Of a stretch of DNA of 19,923 nucleotides, positions 7,448-14,545 are shown in pieces (position 1 is the first letter of the stretch; every line of letters begins with the position of its first letter). This DNA comes from an uncultured Bacillaceae bacterium. GTDB lineage: Bacteria > Bacillota > Bacilli > Bacillales > Caldibacillaceae. The DNA is taken from the NCBI GenBank assembly GCA_937983015.1, contig CALKAK010000033.1, forward strand, positions 1 to 19,923, given 5' to 3'. The translations under genes and the position numbers were made by a program. The notes under the pieces were generated by a model. It was given only the letters and a program-made list of their open reading frames with translations. It made no database searches and had not been told where the DNA came from.

Positions 7448-7702
7448 ATGAAAATCATTGAGAATATGATCAATATGAAGCTTAACACGATTACAGGAAA
7501 TGATTTACTGAAGTATGCGGAAAAGGTGAATATTTCCGTCACGAAAAGTCAGGCGGAACAAGTGGCCGCCTTCATACGGGGGAAAAATTTCAATCTTTTC
7601 GACGATCGTGATCGCACGAAGATCATCAAAGAAATCGCCCGGATCGCCGGACCAAAAACCGCGAAACAAGTCAACGATATTTTTAAGATGTTCTTATCTT
7701 AA
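7448..7702 (+). CDS. yqfT: Small conserved protein YqfT (DUF2624-like)
   Basis: Soluble protein of 84 residues with an alternating charged helical composition and no membrane segment or catalytic motif. Phrases such as NMINMKLNTITGNDLLKYAEK and AAFIRGKNFNLFD resemble the DUF2624/YqfT family found beside nfo in Bacillaceae; this is recalled, not searched. The function is unknown. The frame opens with a TTG at 7427, but ATG 7448, 4 bases after GGAGGGG, is preferred. It diverges from znuC and converges on nfo. An octamer CATACATT (7421-7428) resembles a sigma-E -10 but would place the start almost on the ribosome site, so I do not call a promoter. Confidence 0.8.
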   Translation: MKIIENMINMKLNTITGNDLLKYAEKVNISVTKSQAEQVAAFIRGKNFNLFDDRDRTKIIKEIARIAGPKTAKQVNDIFKMFLS

Positions 7703-7737
7703 AAAAGGGACCGGGCTTTAAAAAACTTTCCGGTCCC
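7701..7737 (-). terminator. Intrinsic terminator of the cshB-nfo unit
   Basis: 8-bp GC-rich arms (GGGACCGG 7707-7714, CCGGTCCC 7730-7737) with a 15-base loop, followed on the minus strand by six T residues (7701-7706). Lies 21 bases past the nfo stop. No T-run on the plus strand, so it is poor for yqfT. Confidence 0.82.
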
Positions 7738-7758
7738 TCAACGTTGGAATCCTAACAC

Positions 7759-8652
7759 TTATTGACGCTTAATTTTCTCCAATAAATCCGGATCGAAAGT
7801 CTGTTCTTTGAGCATGGCGATTTCAAAACGGTATGGCGGCTTCCGATCATTTTTATCCTCGCCAACATAGGGGGTTTCTAAAATTTTCGGTATTTCTTCC
7901 AATTGGGGGTGGTGAACGATATAGTTCAAGGTTTCAAAACCGATATGGCCGAATCCGATATTTTCATGCCGGTCTTTTCGGGCACCCCGGGGATTTTTAC
8001 TATCATTGATATGAAGCACTTTCAACCTGTCGAAACCGATGATTCGATCAAATTCCTCCAAAACACCATCAAAATCATCTTTCACATTATAGCCCGCATC
8101 ATGGGTATGACAAGTATCAAAACATACAGACAATCTGTCATTATGGGTCACTCCATCGATGATCCGGGCCAGCTCGTCAAATGTCTGGCCACATTCTGAA
8201 CCCTTACCGGCCATTGTTTCCAGCGCGATCTGCACTTTTTCTTCCCCGGTTAAAACTTCGTTCAAACCTTCGATAATTTTTTTGATTCCTACTTCTGCTC
8301 CTTCACCGACGTGCGAACCGGGGTGGAGAACGATTTGTTCGGCACCGAGGGCGGTAGCCCGCTCGATCTCCTCTCTTAGGAAGTTAACCCCCAATTCAAA
8401 TGTTGCCGGATTTTTCGCATTACCGATGTTGATAATATATGGCGCATGAACGACAATTTCCACGATGCCGTTTTCCTTCATATGTTCCCAACCGGCTTCG
8501 ATATTGAATTCTTCTATTTTCTTGCGACGGGTATTTTGCGGTGCACCGGTATAGATCATAAACACATTAGCGCCATAAGAAGCGGCTTCTTCGCTCGCGG
8601 CAAGTAACATCTTTTTTCCACTCATGGAAACATGTGAACCGAGTTTTACCAT
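7759..8652 (-). CDS. nfo: Endonuclease IV (AP endonuclease)
   Basis: A 297-residue zinc-dependent TIM-barrel enzyme that cleaves DNA 5' to abasic sites in base-excision repair. The tri-zinc ligand set of the Nfo family is complete: H69, H110, E145, D179, H182, H214, D227, H229 and E259. Signature stretches include ETMAGKGSECGQTF, FDTCHTHDAGYN and HINDSKNPRGARKDRHENIG. The start has GTGGGGA about 5 bases before the ATG. It follows cshB by 46 bases on the same strand with no terminator between them, so co-transcription is likely; the cshB-nfo order matches B. subtilis. Confidence 0.97.
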   Translation of the reverse strand: MVKLGSHVSMSGKKMLLAASEEAASYGANVFMIYTGAPQNTRRKKIEEFNIEAGWEHMKENGIVEIVVHAPYIINIGNAKNPATFELGVNFLREEIERATALGAEQIVLHPGSHVGEGAEVGIKKIIEGLNEVLTGEEKVQIALETMAGKGSECGQTFDELARIIDGVTHNDRLSVCFDTCHTHDAGYNVKDDFDGVLEEFDRIIGFDRLKVLHINDSKNPRGARKDRHENIGFGHIGFETLNYIVHHPQLEEIPKILETPYVGEDKNDRKPPYRFEIAMLKEQTFDPDLLEKIKRQ

Positions 8653-8698
8653 ATATTCCCCACTTCCTCATTAGAACTGATTTGGTCACGTACACTCA

Positions 8699-9979
8699 TT
8701 ATACCTTACCCCGTCTCTTCTGTCTTTTCATAAGCTGCTTTAACTTCGCTAGCTGTTTCTTTTTATACCCGGGTTTGATTTTTTTCGGTTTTTTCAGAAT
8801 AATCTCTTCAGTTTTCCGTTTCCGGACTCTCCGGAGCTGGATGCTTTTCCATTCGCCGTTTTCAAGGTCTTTAAATCGATAGTCAATTCCCATCTTGGCC
8901 AATTTCTCAAGCCGTTTTTCATCCTCTTCCGTGATGATGGTGGCACAAATCCCTGTGTAATCGCCGCGACCGGTACGGCCGGCGCGGTGGATGTAAAAAT
9001 GCAGGTCCCTGGGGAGCTCGTATTGAATCACGTGACTAACCCCTTCGATATCGATGCCCCTCGCCGCGAGGTCCGTTGCCACTACATATTGAAATTCTAA
9101 TTGACGGATCCGGTTCATCATATTTTTACGTTCCCGCTGCGTTAGATCACCGTGGATGACGCCCGTTTTAATTCCCCGTTTACTGAATTCCATGGCGATT
9201 TCATCTACCATTTTTCTTGTATTCGCAAAAATCAAGGCTAAAAAAGGGTTGAAGGAGCGAGCGATTTCTACGACCAAATCGATTCGCTTCCTCCCCCGTA
9301 ATGGTACGAATATATGCTCGATATTGGGAGGGACGATTTCTCTTGCGCCCACTTCGATGAAAACGGGGTTTTCCATATACTTCTTCAAAAAGGGTTTAAG
9401 ATTTTCCGGAATTGTAGCGGAAAATACCAGCATCTGTAACCGTTTCGGCAGACGGGCGGCAATTCGGTCCACATCAACTAAAAACCCCATCTCCAAAGTC
9501 ATATCCGCCTCATCAACGACCATGATCGATGCGGTATGGACAGGTAAAGCTCCACTTTCCGCTAGATCATTAATGCGACCTGGCGTTCCGATCACAAGCT
9601 GGGGTGGCGTTTTTAGTCTTTCAATATCCCGACTTTTATCCGTCCCACCATAGAAAACTTTTACGGAAATCTTTTCTTCTGGTTCAGCATGATCGAGCAA
9701 ATACTGGGCTTCTTGATAAAGCTGCGTTGCCAGCTCTCTCGTCGGAGCCGTAATCACCGCTTGTACCTTTTTTTGTCCCGGATCGAGCAACGTTAATATC
9801 GGCAATAAAAAGGCAAAGGTTTTCCCCGTTCCGGTTTGCGACTGACCGACTACACTCTTCTTTTCTAAAACCAGGGGGATGATTTTTTCCTGAATATCTG
9901 TCGGTGTTTGAATATGTTTTCCTGCCAACGCTTTCAGTAAATACGGTTTTAGTTGAAAGTGACGAAATCCTGATGACAT
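8699..9979 (-). CDS. cshB: DEAD-box ATP-dependent RNA helicase CshB
   Basis: A 426-residue RNA helicase involved in RNA remodelling, typically in ribosome assembly and cold growth. Motifs in order: F-x-L with Q motif Q30 (TPTDIQ), SQTGTGKT (47-54), PTRELA (79-84), GG (111-112), TPGR (132-135), DEAD (156-159), SAT (187-189), then ARGIDI and HRAGRTGRG in the second RecA domain. A strongly basic lysine-rich tail (about the last 45 residues) probably binds RNA. The frame runs up to 10069, but ATG 9979, 8 bases after AAGGAG, gives the expected MSSGFRHFQLKPYLL start. A TATAAT promoter lies just upstream. CshB rather than CshA rests on length and position beside nfo. Confidence 0.95.
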   Translation of the reverse strand: MSSGFRHFQLKPYLLKALAGKHIQTPTDIQEKIIPLVLEKKSVVGQSQTGTGKTFAFLLPILTLLDPGQKKVQAVITAPTRELATQLYQEAQYLLDHAEPEEKISVKVFYGGTDKSRDIERLKTPPQLVIGTPGRINDLAESGALPVHTASIMVVDEADMTLEMGFLVDVDRIAARLPKRLQMLVFSATIPENLKPFLKKYMENPVFIEVGAREIVPPNIEHIFVPLRGRKRIDLVVEIARSFNPFLALIFANTRKMVDEIAMEFSKRGIKTGVIHGDLTQRERKNMMNRIRQLEFQYVVATDLAARGIDIEGVSHVIQYELPRDLHFYIHRAGRTGRGDYTGICATIITEEDEKRLEKLAKMGIDYRFKDLENGEWKSIQLRRVRKRKTEEIILKKPKKIKPGYKKKQLAKLKQLMKRQKRRGKV

Positions 9980-10015
9980 AAGCATGACTCCTTGTCCAGT
10001 ATTTTCCAGTACCGT

Positions 10016-10044
10016 ATTATACATGATGACACAACGATAACCAA
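10016..10044 (-). promoter_or_regulatory. Candidate sigma-A promoter of cshB
   Basis: Perfect -10 TATAAT (10016-10021), 17-base spacer, and weak -35 TTGGTT (10039-10044). Predicted leader of about 30 bases before the cshB ATG at 9979. Confidence 0.55.
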
Positions 10045-10118
10045 ATTTTCTAACAAAACGAGGGCGCATGCATATCTTGATATGGATACGAGGTGAATGG
10101 ATGAGAGGAGGTCTCTTT

Positions 10119-10748
10119 GTGCAACCTCATTTTATGCGATATCATCACCCGGTGCGTCCGGATCCTTTTTCACTAAGAAGACCGTCTTACTTTCCCGGTC
10201 CCTTTCAATCGAATATAGGAAGACAGCACTTTCGCGCTGGTTTTCTTTCCCGGTTGTTCGGGCGTCATGATCCCGTTTCTTACCGCCAATTCCAGGCACA
10301 CCCGTTTTATTTCGGGCCGCGAACACTCCCGCCTGTTTCCGGAAGTTCCTGGCAAAGTTGGTTGAATCCTGAACGGCTCACTCATTTTCTCGGGCAAACA
10401 CAGCAATTTTTGCACACGGGCCAACAAGTGATCAGCCTGTACCAACAATACGGCCCCCTGATCCGGAACTTACCGGCGTTGTGGAAAATGTACCGCAGCA
10501 TGCTCCAGAATGATGCTGAACAGGAGAATGAAAATACAGCTAAAAGGACGGACGAAGTCCCAGATGATGTGGAGGAAAATGAAACGAAGGATCATCCGGA
10601 AACGGAAGAAGCATACAGCGGGACCGAACAGGAGAGTAAGAATGATGCTAATGACCAAGAAGCGACTGAAAAAAAGCCGGTAAAAGAAAATAGAGAAAGA
10701 AGGGATGAATATACAATAAGAGAATCCATCCCGAAACTCTATATTTGA
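10119..10748 (+). CDS. yqfQ: YqfQ/VrrA-like low-complexity protein
   Basis: A 209-residue protein with two contrasting parts. The N-terminal ~75 residues are rich in Pro, Phe, His, Arg and Tyr. A short amphipathic middle (LNPERLTHFLGQTQQFLHTGQ, then YGPLIRNLPALWKMYRSM) resembles the YqfQ/VrrA family core. The C-terminal ~75 residues are highly charged Glu/Asp/Lys repeats without structure-forming sequence. There is no catalytic motif and no signal peptide; in Bacillus the family is suspected to be sporulation-related, but the role is not established. Start: GTG 10119 lies 7 bases after a perfect AGGAGG; ATG 10101 with a weaker GAGGTG is the alternative. It sits between cshB and yqfO as in B. 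subtilis, but ispH, which flanks it there, is absent. Confidence 0.72.
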   Translation: MQPHFMRYHHPVRPDPFSLRRPSYFPGPFQSNIGRQHFRAGFLSRLFGRHDPVSYRQFQAHPFYFGPRTLPPVSGSSWQSWLNPERLTHFLGQTQQFLHTGQQVISLYQQYGPLIRNLPALWKMYRSMLQNDAEQENENTAKRTDEVPDDVEENETKDHPETEEAYSGTEQESKNDANDQEATEKKPVKENRERRDEYTIRESIPKLYI

Positions 10749-10777
10749 AACATCTCTTCCCCTTCCGGTCTACAAGG

Positions 10778-10807
10778 AAAAACCACGTCTTCCCTGTGAC
10801 GTGGTTT
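10778..10807 (-). terminator. Terminator between yqfQ and yqfO
   Basis: 10-bp arms (AAACCACGTC 10780-10789, GACGTGGTTT 10798-10807) with an 8-base loop. Minus strand: five T residues follow. It lies 6 bases past the yqfO stop and 29 bases past the yqfQ stop, and may act in both directions. Confidence 0.75.
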
Positions 10808-10813
10808 AAACAA

Positions 10814-11926
10814 TCAATAAAACCGGAATGGCTCGGTTACCACCTCCGATGGCATGACTTCAACAGGAAGGTTCTTCTCAGTGCAGAGGGCCGTGAGTTT
10901 TTCGGCCACTTTCTCCTTCATAATTTTTTCGATATGATGCCCCGGGTCGACAATATTGAACCCTTCCATCGCAGCATCCACCGCAGTATGATAATAGATA
11001 TCGCCCGTGACATAGACGTCAGCACCTTTTTTCTGTGCCGTGCGCCAATATTTATCGCCATCGCCACCTAAAATGGCGACTTTTCTCACGACCTGTTCCA
11101 TACTACCGACAACCCGAACACCCGGGACGGAAAGTCTTTCTTTGACATATTCAACAAAATCGCCCATGGACATCTCTTTTTCCAGCACACCGATCCGGCC
11201 CAAACCATAAACTTCACCAGGCAATTCCAACGGATAAATGTCATAAGCCGGTTCTTCATAAGGATGAGCTTGCAACATCGCCTGGATCAAAGGTTTTTCA
11301 ATAGTTTCCGGATAGACCGTTTCGATTCGTTCTTCCTCGACCGCTTCCAATTTTCCGACCGTACCGATATGTGGATTCGTTCCCTTGCCTGGTAAAAACC
11401 TTCCAGTACCTACAGCAGAAAATGAACAATGGGTATAATCACCGATTGCTCCCGCTCCCATCTCGCCGAGCACCCGCCGAATTTTTTCCGCATCTTTAAC
11501 CGGAACGTAGACGACGAGTTTTCTAAGGCGCACTTCATGGGTTGGAACGAGAACTTCGGTCTCTTGTAAATGAAGGGCTTCAGCAAGCATATCATTGACA
11601 CCGCCCCGGGTAATATCAAGATTGGTATGGGCGGCATATACGGCAATACCATATTTTAAAAGCTTTTCGATGATCCGCCCGTAGGGTTTTTCCGTGGGGA
11701 TCGATTTTAATGGTCGGAAGATGAGCGGGTGATGAGCGATGATCAGTTGAACATCTTTGGCAATCGCTTCCTCCACCACTTTTTCGGTGACATCGAGGGT
11801 AACCAAAACTTTCCGGACCGGGCGTTCCAGACTGCCGACCATAAGACCAATCTTATCCCCCTCCATTGCCAACGTTGGCGGTGCGAAGGTTTCGAATAGA
11901 GAAATAATCTCATACCCTTTTGTCAT
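10814..11926 (-). CDS. yqfO: Nif3-like dinuclear metal protein YqfO
   Basis: A 370-residue protein of the NIF3/YbgI (DUF34) family, often listed as GTP cyclohydrolase 1 type 2 homologue; the true reaction is unsettled. The metal-site motifs are present: AHHP (H65/H66) and HTNLD (D104) at the N-terminal half, and the GGDGDKY, YVTGDIYYH and VDPGHHIEK elements in the C-terminal half. A central insert (about 125-235, around AHPYEEPAYD) corresponds to the PII/CutA-like domain seen in Gram-positive members; the length agrees with B. subtilis YqfO (~373). GAGGAGG lies 9 bases before the ATG. The start overlaps the end of trmK by 17 bases, indicating translational coupling. Confidence 0.93.
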   Translation of the reverse strand: MTKGYEIISLFETFAPPTLAMEGDKIGLMVGSLERPVRKVLVTLDVTEKVVEEAIAKDVQLIIAHHPLIFRPLKSIPTEKPYGRIIEKLLKYGIAVYAAHTNLDITRGGVNDMLAEALHLQETEVLVPTHEVRLRKLVVYVPVKDAEKIRRVLGEMGAGAIGDYTHCSFSAVGTGRFLPGKGTNPHIGTVGKLEAVEEERIETVYPETIEKPLIQAMLQAHPYEEPAYDIYPLELPGEVYGLGRIGVLEKEMSMGDFVEYVKERLSVPGVRVVGSMEQVVRKVAILGGDGDKYWRTAQKKGADVYVTGDIYYHTAVDAAMEGFNIVDPGHHIEKIMKEKVAEKLTALCTEKNLPVEVMPSEVVTEPFRFY

Positions 11927-12623
11927 CAGCTAATACCTCCTCGATCCAGCGGATTTTTTTCCTAAAACTCTCCATTTTCTTCAGGATCTCAGGTGTCTCG
12001 ATAGCCTGTTCCAGCTGCTTTAATACCTGTTGCATGGCTATTTTCTCACGCTCCCATTTCATCCGGAAGATTCGGTTCTTTTCTTTCAATAGAAAAGGAC
12101 CGAAAAGTAATTCTTTTTCTAAACAGGTGTAGGGTTTTTTTCCATCACCCGGTTCGGCCACTAAAATTTCATAGATATGTCCTTCTTCTTCAAGGATCCG
12201 TTCAGAAATGAGTTCCCAGTTATTTTCCATTAACCAGCGCCGGACAAGCTCTTCACCATTATTGGGCTGCAAGATCAAACGTTTAACGGGAAGCAAACGT
12301 TCTTTCCCTTCATCTAAAATTTCACTGATAAGGAATCCGCCCATACCACAAATCGTGACACAATCAACCCGATCATCTGGGCGAATCACGTCTAAACCAT
12401 CCCCGAGACGAAGCGCGATCTTGTCTTCCAATCCCTTTTCCCGGACGTGTTTTTGCGCCATCCGTAAGGGGCCTTTACTCACATCGCCACAGATCGCTCG
12501 CTGGATCGATCCTTGCTTTAAAGCATAAATCGGTAAATAGGCATGATCCGTGCCGATATCAGCGAGAACGGAATCTTTTTTTATGAAAGAGGCAATAATT
12601 TTTAACCGCTCAGAAATATTCAT
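11910..12623 (-). CDS. trmK: tRNA (adenine-22-N1)-methyltransferase TrmK
   Basis: A 237-residue SAM-dependent enzyme that methylates A22 in the D-arm of tRNAs. The Rossmann nucleotide-binding motif VLADIGTDHAYLP (19-31), an ICGDVSKGPL strand and CGMGGFLISEIL are visible, as is the later LILQPNNG motif typical of the family (COG2384). A helical C-terminal region (about 165-237, rich in E, K and R) matches the TrmK coiled-coil tail. The frame opens with TTG at 12656, but ATG 12623, 6 bases after GGTGG, gives the usual MNISERLK start. It lies upstream of and overlaps yqfO, as in B. subtilis yqfN-yqfO. Confidence 0.95.
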   Translation of the reverse strand: MNISERLKIIASFIKKDSVLADIGTDHAYLPIYALKQGSIQRAICGDVSKGPLRMAQKHVREKGLEDKIALRLGDGLDVIRPDDRVDCVTICGMGGFLISEILDEGKERLLPVKRLILQPNNGEELVRRWLMENNWELISERILEEEGHIYEILVAEPGDGKKPYTCLEKELLFGPFLLKEKNRIFRMKWEREKIAMQQVLKQLEQAIETPEILKKMESFRKKIRWIEEVLADDKRV

Positions 12624-12655
12624 CAGTTGCCACCAAACCCTTTTTAGTTTCCACA

Positions 12656-12661
12656 ATTATA
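12656..12661 (-). promoter_or_regulatory. Possible -10 element of trmK-yqfO
   Basis: A perfect TATAAT about 33 bases before the trmK ATG, just downstream of the cccA terminator. No convincing -35 at 16-18 bases, so it is tentative. Confidence 0.35.
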
Positions 12662-12713
12662 CAGTACTAGAAAAATTGCCTGATTTCAAACGGCTTTTCA
12701 GATAAGGCCCACT

Positions 12714-12740
12714 AAAAAATCCGGCGGATACGGCCGGATT
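12714..12740 (-). terminator. Intrinsic terminator of cccA
   Basis: 8-bp arms (AATCCGGC 12718-12725, GCCGGATT 12733-12740), 7-base loop, and an A-run at 12714-12719 giving a T-run on the minus strand. Lies 11 bases past the cccA stop. Confidence 0.85.
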
Positions 12741-12751
12741 CCTCTTGAATA

Positions 12752-13108
12752 TTATTGTAAAGATAAGAGCCATTCGATCATTTCATCCAGAGCGTCACCG
12801 GGAACGAGATTTCCGGGCATTGCGCCGCGCCCATTCACAAGAACCTCACGAATTTCCTCATCGCTAAGACGCTCACCCAAATTCGTTAGAGCCGGTCCCA
12901 TAGCCCCTTCATAATTTTCACCATGACAGCCCATGCAGGTTTGAGCATAAATTTCTTCTGGAGTAAGTGCGACCTCTTTCCCTTCTTCCTGCGTTCCATC
13001 CCCAGAAGCTTCTTTGCTGTAAAAGATGGAAATCGTGGACACACCAGCTACGAGTAAAATTCCCATGACCATGATTAAGACATACGGTAGAATCGCATTT
13101 CGCTTCAT
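12752..13108 (-). CDS. cccA: Membrane-anchored cytochrome c-550
   Basis: A 118-residue electron carrier. An N-terminal transmembrane anchor (about 8-30) precedes a flexible acidic/Gly linker (32-48) and a small cytochrome c domain. The covalent haem site is C58-M-G-C61-H62 and the probable axial methionine is M97 (RGAMP). It would face the outside of the membrane and shuttle electrons to a terminal oxidase. The frame opens at 13144, but ATG 13108 with GAGAGGA just upstream gives a normal MKRNAILPYVL signal anchor. It has its own terminator. Its place next to sigA matches B. subtilis cccA (about 120 residues). Confidence 0.94.
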   Translation of the reverse strand: MKRNAILPYVLIMVMGILLVAGVSTISIFYSKEASGDGTQEEGKEVALTPEEIYAQTCMGCHGENYEGAMGPALTNLGERLSDEEIREVLVNGRGAMPGNLVPGDALDEMIEWLLSLQ

Positions 13109-13193
13109 CGTCCTCTCCCCTTTGTCTTTCTTAATATATTGCATTTACAAACTATTCTTATTTTACTAAAAAATCGTAAGAGGTGAAAGTGCT

Positions 13194-13352
13194 ATGCCCG
13201 TTTCCCGAAAACAAAAAGTGTATAATTCACAAAATATCCATATTTCCCTATCGAACGGTACGATATCACCATTATATTTGTATCATTTTGAAAATGCTGA
13301 CAAAAGTTATTTGCATTATGAAAGGCTTTCCTTTAAAATAATGTGCAAATAG
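13194..13352 (+). CDS. Possible small orphan ORF, 52 codons
   Basis: ATG-started frame, basic (MPVSRKQKVY start) with a tyrosine/histidine-rich middle and a single cysteine near the end. It has a fair ribosome site, GAGGTG, 8 bases before the ATG. A TTTACA-17-TAAAAA promoter-like pair lies at 13144-13172 but would leave almost no leader. I recognise no family, and no membrane segment. It lies opposite to all neighbours, ends 17 bases before the sigA terminator, and covers the region upstream of cccA. It could easily be chance. Confidence 0.22.
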   Translation: MPVSRKQKVYNSQNIHISLSNGTISPLYLYHFENADKSYLHYERLSFKIMCK

Positions 13353-13368
13353 AAAAAAATAATATAGT

Positions 13369-13397
13369 AAAAAAGGTTTGCCTGAATCAGGCAAACC
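13369..13397 (-). terminator. Intrinsic terminator of dnaG-sigA
   Basis: A near-perfect hairpin of 11-bp arms (GGTTTGCCTGA 13375-13385, TCAGGCAAACC 13387-13397) followed on the minus strand by six T residues (13369-13374), 17 bases past the sigA stop. Confidence 0.92.
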
Positions 13398-13413
13398 CGA
13401 TCACATCCGTATT

Positions 13414-14523
13414 TTATTCTAAAAAGTCCTTGAGGCGTTTGCTACGCGAAGGATGGCGCAATTTGCGTAGGGCTTTCGCCTCGATTTGCCGAATCCGTTC
13501 CCTTGTGACACCGAAAACCTTACCAACTTCTTCTAATGTCCGGGTACGGCCATCGTCAAGGCCGAATCGTAATCTAAGGACGTTTTCTTCGCGATCCGTT
13601 AAAGTGTCGAGCACATCTTCCAATTGTTCTTTTAACATTTCGTAAGCAGCGTGGTCAGCTGGCGATGTGACCTCATCATCCTCGATAAAATCACCGAGAT
13701 GGGAGTCATCTTCTTCACCGATCGGTGTCTCCAGGGATACGGGTTCTTGAGCGATTTTTAAGATCTCCCGGACCTTTTCCGGTGGCATATCCATATCTTC
13801 AGCGATCTCTTCCGGTGTCGGTTCCCGCCCGAGATCCTGAAGTAATTGACGCTGGACGCGCACGAGCTTATTGATCGTCTCAACCATATGCACGGGAATC
13901 CGAATCGTTCGTGCCTGATCGGCAATCGCCCGAGTGATCGCCTGGCGAATCCACCACGTGGCGTACGTACTGAATTTAAATCCTTTCCGGTAATCAAACT
14001 TTTCAACGGCTTTGATCAATCCCATATTCCCTTCTTGGATCAAATCCAAAAAGAGCATTCCACGACCAACGTAGCGTTTAGCGATGCTGACAACGAGACG
14101 TAAGTTGGCCTCGGTTAATTTTCGTTTTGCTTCTTCATCACCTTCAGCAACCCGTTTGGCCAACTCCAGTTCCTCTTCTGGTGTCAGAAGTGGAACGCGA
14201 CCGATTTCTTTTAAGTACATGCGCACCGGGTCATTAATTTTCACATCTGGTGGCACACTTAAATCGTTTAAATCGACTTCATCGTCGTCATCTTCTAGAA
14301 GATCATCATCGTTATCGTCAATTAATTCGATCCCTTGTTCGGTGAGTTCATCATAAAATTCATCCAAGTCCTCGGGATCTAATTCATAATGACTGAGCTC
14401 ATCGGCGATAGCGTCGTAAGACAATTTTCCCGTCTTTTTACCCGTTTGTACAAGTTTTTCCTTTGCTTGTTCTAACGTTATATCTGTATCCTTTTTATCG
14501 GAACGAGCTGATTGTTCAGCCAT
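13414..14523 (-). CDS. sigA: Housekeeping RNA polymerase sigma factor SigA (RpoD)
   Basis: A 369-residue primary sigma factor that directs RNA polymerase to -10/-35 promoters. An N-terminal region 1.1 (about 12-65) is followed by a run of mostly Asp/Glu at 69-85, region 1.2 (NDPVRMYLKEIG), region 2 (KFSTYATWWIRQAITRAI, about 183-200) for -10 recognition and melting, region 3 (about 211-290), and region 4.2 with the helix-turn-helix VGKVFGVTRERIRQIEAKAL (about 333-352). The frame opens at 14541, but ATG 14523, 7 bases after GGAAGGAGG, is the natural start. It is 22 bases behind dnaG, the conserved macromolecular-synthesis operon, and carries a strong terminator. B. subtilis SigA has 371 residues. 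Confidence 0.99.
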   Translation of the reverse strand: MAEQSARSDKKDTDITLEQAKEKLVQTGKKTGKLSYDAIADELSHYELDPEDLDEFYDELTEQGIELIDDNDDDLLEDDDDEVDLNDLSVPPDVKINDPVRMYLKEIGRVPLLTPEEELELAKRVAEGDEEAKRKLTEANLRLVVSIAKRYVGRGMLFLDLIQEGNMGLIKAVEKFDYRKGFKFSTYATWWIRQAITRAIADQARTIRIPVHMVETINKLVRVQRQLLQDLGREPTPEEIAEDMDMPPEKVREILKIAQEPVSLETPIGEEDDSHLGDFIEDDEVTSPADHAAYEMLKEQLEDVLDTLTDREENVLRLRFGLDDGRTRTLEEVGKVFGVTRERIRQIEAKALRKLRHPSRSKRLKDFLE

Positions 14524-14545
14524 ATGTTCCCCTCCTTCCAAACAC

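Noticed and set aside
9156..9653. Long plus-strand ORF (165 codons)
   Set aside because: Lies entirely antisense to the cshB helicase core, whose motifs are intact; low-complexity Ser/Thr/Ile composition typical of a shadow frame.
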